Source: Zingiber officinale
Taxonomy: Eukaryota; Streptophyta; Magnoliopsida; Zingiberales; Zingiberaceae
Assembly: GCF_018446385.1 (NCBI RefSeq)
Contig: NC_056001.1
Span: 109,656,436 to 109,720,435 of the forward strand
Reading direction: 5' to 3'
DNA: 64,000 nucleotides
In this document: in pieces, positions 58,373 to 64,000 of the stretch
How positions within the stretch are numbered: the stretch's first letter is position 1
Layout: each line of letters opens with the position of its first letter
Notes under the pieces: generated by a model
Told to the model about the DNA's origin: nothing
Seen by the model: only the letters and a program-made list of their open reading frames with translations
Database searches by the model: none
Program-made: the position numbers and the translations under genes

Positions 58373-59889
58373 GTGGTATCAGAGCCACGTGCGAAGCGAG
58401 TACGAGTTTAGATTAGTATTTTTATGAAAAATATAGATCTGTAAACTTTCTGTAAATTCATGTTTTTATAGTTTTTATGGGTAATTTTCTCGTAGAAGCG
58501 AAGCACAAGTGTTTCGGCGCTTGTAGGCTTCCGCTACCGGGAAGATTTTTCCAAAACGACCAAGTTTCGCCCCAAAACTTTTTGGGACAGCGGGCTAAGG
58601 TGCTGTTAGATCGCAATGGAACCCTCGCGATGGTTAGATCGCGGGTAGGGGCGCTGCCCCTGACCCCGCAAGGGGATTCGTTCCGCGATTGCGCCCGAAA
58701 ACCGCTAAACGGAACCGCCGGGAAATTGTACTCGTAAAAATTGTAAAAATTATAGAAAAAATTTCATAAAATTATAGAAATATAAAATTTTGAATTATAT
58801 ATTATTTTTGTGATAGTCATGGCCCAAAGACCCAATTTGATTGGATAATTCGTGTTGTAATTCATAATACGGCCTGCGTGTCGTGATGTGATGTGCGTGT
58901 TGTATGTTTTTATTTTTCGCGACCTGCGCGTCGTGCCTTTCTTTTTATTCTTGTTTTAAATTAGATTTAGACTCGAATGTAACTCGAGTTTCAAAATATA
59001 ATGTAAATTTTGAAGCGGTGGAAGGTCCACTCGAGACGGAGTTACAAGGAGGGCGCGAGCAACACGAGGTGGTCAAATGAAGGAGCTTGAGAAGCTGTTG
59101 ACCTTAGGTTGACCATCCGATCTTCTCATTGGCTTGATAAGATCGTAGTAGGGCCATGACATAATCACAAAATTATTTGATTAATTATTTAGTTAATTGC
59201 TTTTGTGTGTATGTGATGCATGCTAGTTAATTAAGTAATTAATTAGTGCCTAACGATTAGATTAGATCTAAGTCGTGCACATGATGCACCCTTCGATTAG
59301 ATTAGATCTATCGAGTATATGATACGCATCATCGTTTAGATTAGATCTAAATCACGTCAACTCATAATGTCTACCATGCCGTGATACCTACCACTACCTC
59401 GATCGCATGTAGTTGTTGAATCTGCCAAAGCATAGCAACACATACTATCTTGGTAGGGTACGGAGGGACAATCTTGGTCCCGCCTATCAACGCATGGGTG
59501 AGTACAACTCAATTAGATTGAGTATTCCTAGTTAACTCAGTTGGATCGAGTATAACTATAGGCATTCTTCCAACGGTTCGAAAGTTAGGTCAAAATCACA
59601 TATATATTAATTCTTGGGTGTATTAGCTAAAGCTAACTCGAGTTTTAATATAAATGCGGATTTTGATTCTATAAACAAGAGTTGCATAGAGATGTAATTG
59701 GTAATCGTTACCTACCGATCATACTAAGTCTTGGGCGTATTAGCCAAAGCTAACTCAAGGGTTAGTATGATGTGGATCTTGTCCCACATGAATTATAGAA
59801 TTCAATGGGAGCATCATTTAGTTAAAGGCCTAATTAAATGATTAAGAATATGATATTTATTTCTGCTTTTATTTCTGTTGTAGATTACC
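58373..59889 (+). other. Primer site and untranslated leader of the copia element
   Basis: TGGTATCAGAGCC at 58374-58386 matches the initiator-Met tRNA 3' end. The following 1.5 kb is non-coding leader; the 86-residue frame at 58477 is not recognised. Three related AGATTAGATCTA-type motifs occur at 59260-59350. Confidence 0.85.
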
Positions 59890-62800
59890 ATGACGTCGAA
59901 TACGAACACATTCTCCCTACGATATGTCCTCGAGAAGGACAAGCTCAATGGAGCAAACTTCCTGGACTGGTACAGGAACCTGAGAATAGTTCTCACCCAA
60001 GAACGTAAACTGTACGTTATGGAGCAGCCCATTCCGGAGGCTCCTCCTGCCACTGCCCCGCGAGCTGACCGAGATGCTTTCAAGAAGCATCAAGATGACG
60101 CATTAGATGTGTCTTGTCTAATGCTCGCGACCATGAACTCTGAGCTTCAGAAGCAACACGAGTTAATGAGCGCTTACGATATGGTTGAACATCTTCGTCA
60201 ACTATATCAAGGTCAAGCGAGGCATGAGAGATTTGAGATCTCAAGGGCACTGTTTCAGTGCAAGATGTCAGACGGGGCTCCAGTAGGCCCATATGTACTC
60301 AAAATGATTGGGTACATAGAGAACCTACAAAGGTTGGGGTTCCCTCTTGGCCAAGAGCTGGCTACTGACCTAATCTTGCAATCCTTGCCGGATAGCTACA
60401 GTCAATTCATTCTAAACTACAATATGAACGAGATTGACAAGCCACTGCCCGAGCTGCTTAGCATGTTAAGAACTGCTGAGATAAACCTTAAGAAGGCTAA
60501 GCCCAACACTGTTCTGATGGTTCAGAAATATAAGGGCAAGGGCAAGACCAAAGGCAAGGGAAAGTCCCAAGCCAAGGGCAAAGGCAAGGCACTGAAGCCT
60601 AAAGGAGGGGTCGCCAAGGATGCTACCTGTTTCCACTGCGGTCAGACCGGGCACTGGAAGAGGAACTGCAAGGTATACTTGGAGGATCTTAAGAAGAAGC
60701 GAAGTGAGACTTCCACTTCAGGTATATATGTTATAGAAGTCAATCTATCTATTTCTACATCATGGGTATTATATACTGGATGTGCTTCTCACATTTGTAT
60801 TGATGTGCAGGCGCTGAGAAATAGCAGGGCATTGACAAAGGGCGAGGTGGACCTACGAGTAAGCAATGGAGCACGGGTTGCTGCTGTTGCTGTAGGGACT
60901 TACTTTCTATCTCTGCCCTCTGGGCTTGTATTAGAGTTAGTCGATTGTTGTTATATGCCTGCATTAACTAAGAACATTATATCAGTTTCTTGTTTGGACA
61001 AGAAAGGTTTCTCGTTTATTATAAAGAACAAATGTTGTTCCGTCTATTTAAACGATATGTTCTATTTTAGCGCACCTCTGATAAACGGACTCTATATTCT
61101 AGACCTTGAGAGCTATCTATAACATAAATACCATGAGGTTCAAGTCAAATGACATGAACCAAACCTACCTCTGGCACTGTCGCTTAGGTCATATAAATGA
61201 CAAGCGCTTATCCCAGCTCCATAAGGATGGTTTGCTGGACTCATTTGATTTTGAATCATATGAGATATGCGAGTCATGCCTACAAGGCAAGATGACCAAG
61301 ACTCCCTTTAGTGGGCACAGCGAGAGAGCGACTGATTTGTTAGGACTTATACATAGTGATGCATGTCGTCCTTTCAATGTCGCTGCTAGAGGTGGTTATA
61401 GGTACTTCATCACATTTACTGATGACTTCAGTAGATATGGTTATGTGTACTTAATGACACATAAGTCAGAATCCTTTGAAAAGTTCAAAGAATTCAAGAA
61501 TGAAGTACAAAACCAGCTTGGCAAGAGTATTAAGATACTTCGATCGGATCGAGGTGGAGAATACCTTAGCCATGAGTTCCGTGACTATCTAGCTGAGTGT
61601 GGGATTCTATCCCAACTCACTCCTCCTGGAACACCACAGTGGAATGGTGTATCCGAAAGGAGGAATCGTACCTTATTAGATATGGTACGATCTATGATGA
61701 GTCACACAGATCTTCCGACATACCTTTGGGGCTATGCTTTAGACACGGTAGCTTTTATACTCAACCGAGTTCCTTCCAAGGCCGTGATAAAAACACCATA
61801 TAGGATATGGACTAGGAGAGATGCCCAGGTGTCTTTCATGAGAATTTGGGGTTGTGAGGCTTACGTTCGACGTCAAGTCTCAGATAAATTAGGACCCCAA
61901 ATCCGACAAGTGCTTTTTCATTAGATATCCCAAGGAAACTAAGGGATATTACTTCTACATTCCCAGTCAGCACAAGGTAGTTGTGGCAAAGACTGGGGTC
62001 TTTCTAGAAAGGGACTTTGTTTCTAGAAAGACTAGTGGAAGCGCGTTCGATCTTGAAGAATTTCAAGATGCGAACAATAGCACTGATGCCTCGATGGAAA
62101 TTGAACTGGAACCACAAAGTGTTGTGGATGATGTTGTTCCACAAGGAGTTGAGGAACAACAACCAGTTCAAGTAGACATACCTCTTCGTAGGTCTGATAG
62201 GGTACGCCGTCAGCCTGAGAGATACTCATTTCTCTTGTCTGACCATGATGATGTTATGCTCATAGAGGATGAGCCTACCACCTATCAGGAAACTGTGATG
62301 AGACCAGATTCCGAGAAATGGCTAGAAGGCATGAGATCCGAAATGGAATCCATGTACACCAACCAAGTATGGACTTTGGTTGATCCACCTGAAGGGGTAA
62401 AACCCATTGGGTGTAAGTGGGTCTTTAAGAGAAAGACTGACATGGATGTACTTATCTATAAGGGTCGCTTGGTAGCTAAAGGTTTCAAGCAGATTCATGG
62501 TATTGACTATGATGAAACCTTTTCTCCAGTAGCGATGTTTAAGTCCATTCGGATCATGCTTGCTATTGCAGCCTACCATGACTATGAGATATGGCAGATG
62601 GATGTCAAAACCACGTTTCTGAATGGAAACCTACTCGAGGATGTGTACATGACACCACCTGAGGGTTTTGTAGATCCACAGCATACTAGTAGAGTATGCA
62701 AGCTGCATAGGTCCATTTATGGACTAAAGCAAGCTTCTTGGAGCTGGAATCTTCGATTCGATGATGCAATCAAATAGTTTGGTTTCATCAAGAATGAAGA

Positions 62801-63845
62801 TGAGCCTTGTGTCTACAAGAAGGTTATAGGGGATATAGTTGTCTTCCTCATATTGTATGTGGATGACATACTACTCATTGGGAAGGACATCCCTATGCTT
62901 CAGTCTGTCAAGACCTGGCTAGGGAGTTGCTTCTCAATGAAGGACTTAGGTGAGGTATCCCGCATTCTAGGGATACAGATCTATAGAGATAGATCTAAGA
63001 GATTGCTTGGCCTAAGTCAGAGTACATACATTGACAAGGTACTCCTACGGTTTGCCATGCATAACTCCAAAAAGGGATTTCTGCCGATGTCACATGGCGT
63101 GAGTCTTTCGAAGACTCAAGGTCCCTCTTCTAGAGAGGAGAGAGACCGCATGGATCAGATCCCTTATGCCTCAGCCATAGGATCAATCATGTACGCCATG
63201 CTATGTACTCGACCTGATGTCCCGTATGCTTTGAGCATGACGAGCAGATACCAGTCAGATCCAGGAGAAAGTCACTGGATAACGGTCAAGAATATTCTTA
63301 AGTACTTAAGAAGGACTAAGGAATATTTCTTGATATATGGAGGCGATGATGAGCTAGCTATAAAGGGTTACAGTGATGCTAGCTTCCAGACCGACTAGGA
63401 TGACTATAGATCGCAGTCGGGGTTCGTATTTTGCATTAATGGTGGTGCTGTCAGCTGGAAGAGTTCGAAGTAGGATACAGTAGCTGATTCTACAACAGAA
63501 GCCGAGTACATTGCTGCATCAGAGGCAGCAAAGGAGGCAGTTTGGATCCGCAAGTTCATCACTAAACTTGGGGTGATTCCTAGCATTGCTGACCCCATTG
63601 AGCTCTATTGTGACAACAATGGAGCTATAGCACAGACGAAGGAACCTCGCTCACACCAATGGACCAAACACATACTACGCCGCTTTCTTCTCATTCGAGA
63701 GATCATCGAGAGAGGAGATGTGAAGATTTGCAGAGTACCTACAGAGGCTAACATCGCAGATCCCTTGACCAAGGCTTTGGCACAGAGGAAGCATGATGGT
63801 CACACTAGGTCATTGGGGCTTAGAGCCTACACTGATTGGCACTAG
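59890..63845 (+). pseudogene. copia gag-pol polyprotein, broken
   Basis: Gag starts at ATG 59890 (KLNGANFLDWYRNLRIVL, copia-type), followed by a Lys/Gly-rich stretch and zinc knuckle CFHCGQTGHWKRNC at residue 247. The protease motif reads WVLYTGCASH: Tyr replaces the catalytic Asp at residue 295 (60772-60774). A frameshift near 61110 leads to the GAG-pre-integrase zinc motif (HCRLGH, CESC) and integrase core (TFTDDFSR, GTPQWNGVSERR). A one-base insertion near 61895 shifts frame again. RT follows (KPIGCKWVFKRK, LYVDDILLIG at about 62853), then RNase H (DSTTEAEYIA) to the end at 63843. In this last frame three TAG codons interrupt (62775, 63396, 63471). The element cannot move on its own, though most domains are well preserved. 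Confidence 0.93.
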
Positions 63846-63847
63846 TG

Positions 63848-63859
63848 CTAGTGGGAGAT
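63848..63859 (+). other. Polypurine tract
   Basis: CTAGTGGGAGAT directly precedes the 3' LTR. The GTGGGAGAT core is the usual plus-strand primer site of plant copia elements. Confidence 0.8.
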
Positions 63860-64000
63860 TGTTAGCCAGAGCCCTAGAGCCAATCATTTGATGATTGTAT
63901 TTTGGACTTGTTGTATCATATTCTATATAAATAAAGACATTTGGTTTTTGGTTATTATACTTACTTGTATTGGTGCCAAATAAACTAAGTATAATAACGT
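63860..64000 (+). repeat. 3' LTR of the copia element (first 141 bases)
   Basis: Matches the start of the 5' LTR with five substitutions, four of them transitions. Truncated by the window edge. Confidence 0.95.

Larger units (their letters stand above)
56400..64000 (+). mobile_element. Ty1/copia retrotransposon, nearly complete, runs off the window
   Basis: A 5' LTR (56400-58372), tRNA-Met primer site, 1.5-kb leader, gag-protease-integrase-RT-RNase H in copia order, polypurine tract, and the first 141 bases of the 3' LTR. LTR ends are TGTTAG and ATCCAACA. In the comparable first 141 bases the two LTRs differ at five sites. The target duplication cannot be checked because the 3' end lies outside the window. 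Long LTRs and leader and the gag type suggest a Tork/Angela-like lineage, an inference. Confidence 0.93.

Overview
This window is repeat-rich nuclear DNA from a flowering plant. The evidence is a plant-type (TTTAGGG)n block, LTR retrotransposons primed by initiator-Met tRNA, CACTA, hAT, Mutator-like and Tourist-like DNA elements, tRNA-derived SINEs, and intronless plant-type mTERF genes. My impression from the repeat families is a monocot, perhaps close to the gingers, but nothing here proves that. The only apparently intact host genes are three mTERF-family genes on the minus strand. The rest is mobile DNA in several nested layers.

Layout. 1-3060: a decayed retroelement remnant cut by a Tourist-like MITE. 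3061-6214: a broken hAT transposon. 6460-19304: a 12.8-kb CACTA element with a 3-bp target duplication. It holds a 3.4-kb array of alternating palindromes, three captured exons of the RNase H2 catalytic subunit, and a later 7.2-kb gag-only LTR retrotransposon. 19525-20552: a SINE split by a small hAT-like element. 20562-21790: decayed LTR-like sequence with a 200-bp duplication.

21790-51300 is a tandem segmental duplication carrying the mTERF genes at 30483-31601, 41563-42681 and 50129-51244. A fourth position at about 21984 keeps both flanks but has lost the gene. Solo LTRs, MITEs and a SINE present in some blocks and absent from others give the order of events and expose conflicting histories between genes and spacers.

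51771-52357 is a Mutator-like MITE whose centre is a telomeric repeat. At 52769-56313 a retrotransposon LTR is split by a 2.8-kb solo LTR. 56400-64000 is a nearly complete Ty1/copia element with 1,973-bp LTRs, broken by two frameshifts, three TAG stops and a changed protease catalytic residue; the window ends 141 bp into its 3' LTR.

Functionally, the mTERF proteins are expected to act in an organelle, probably the mitochondrion, on gene expression. Everything else is selfish DNA and its remains. I found no operon-like or defence-like system and no convincing new protein family. The best leads are the gene-capturing CACTA element, the telomere-repeat MITE, and the turnover of the mTERF array.
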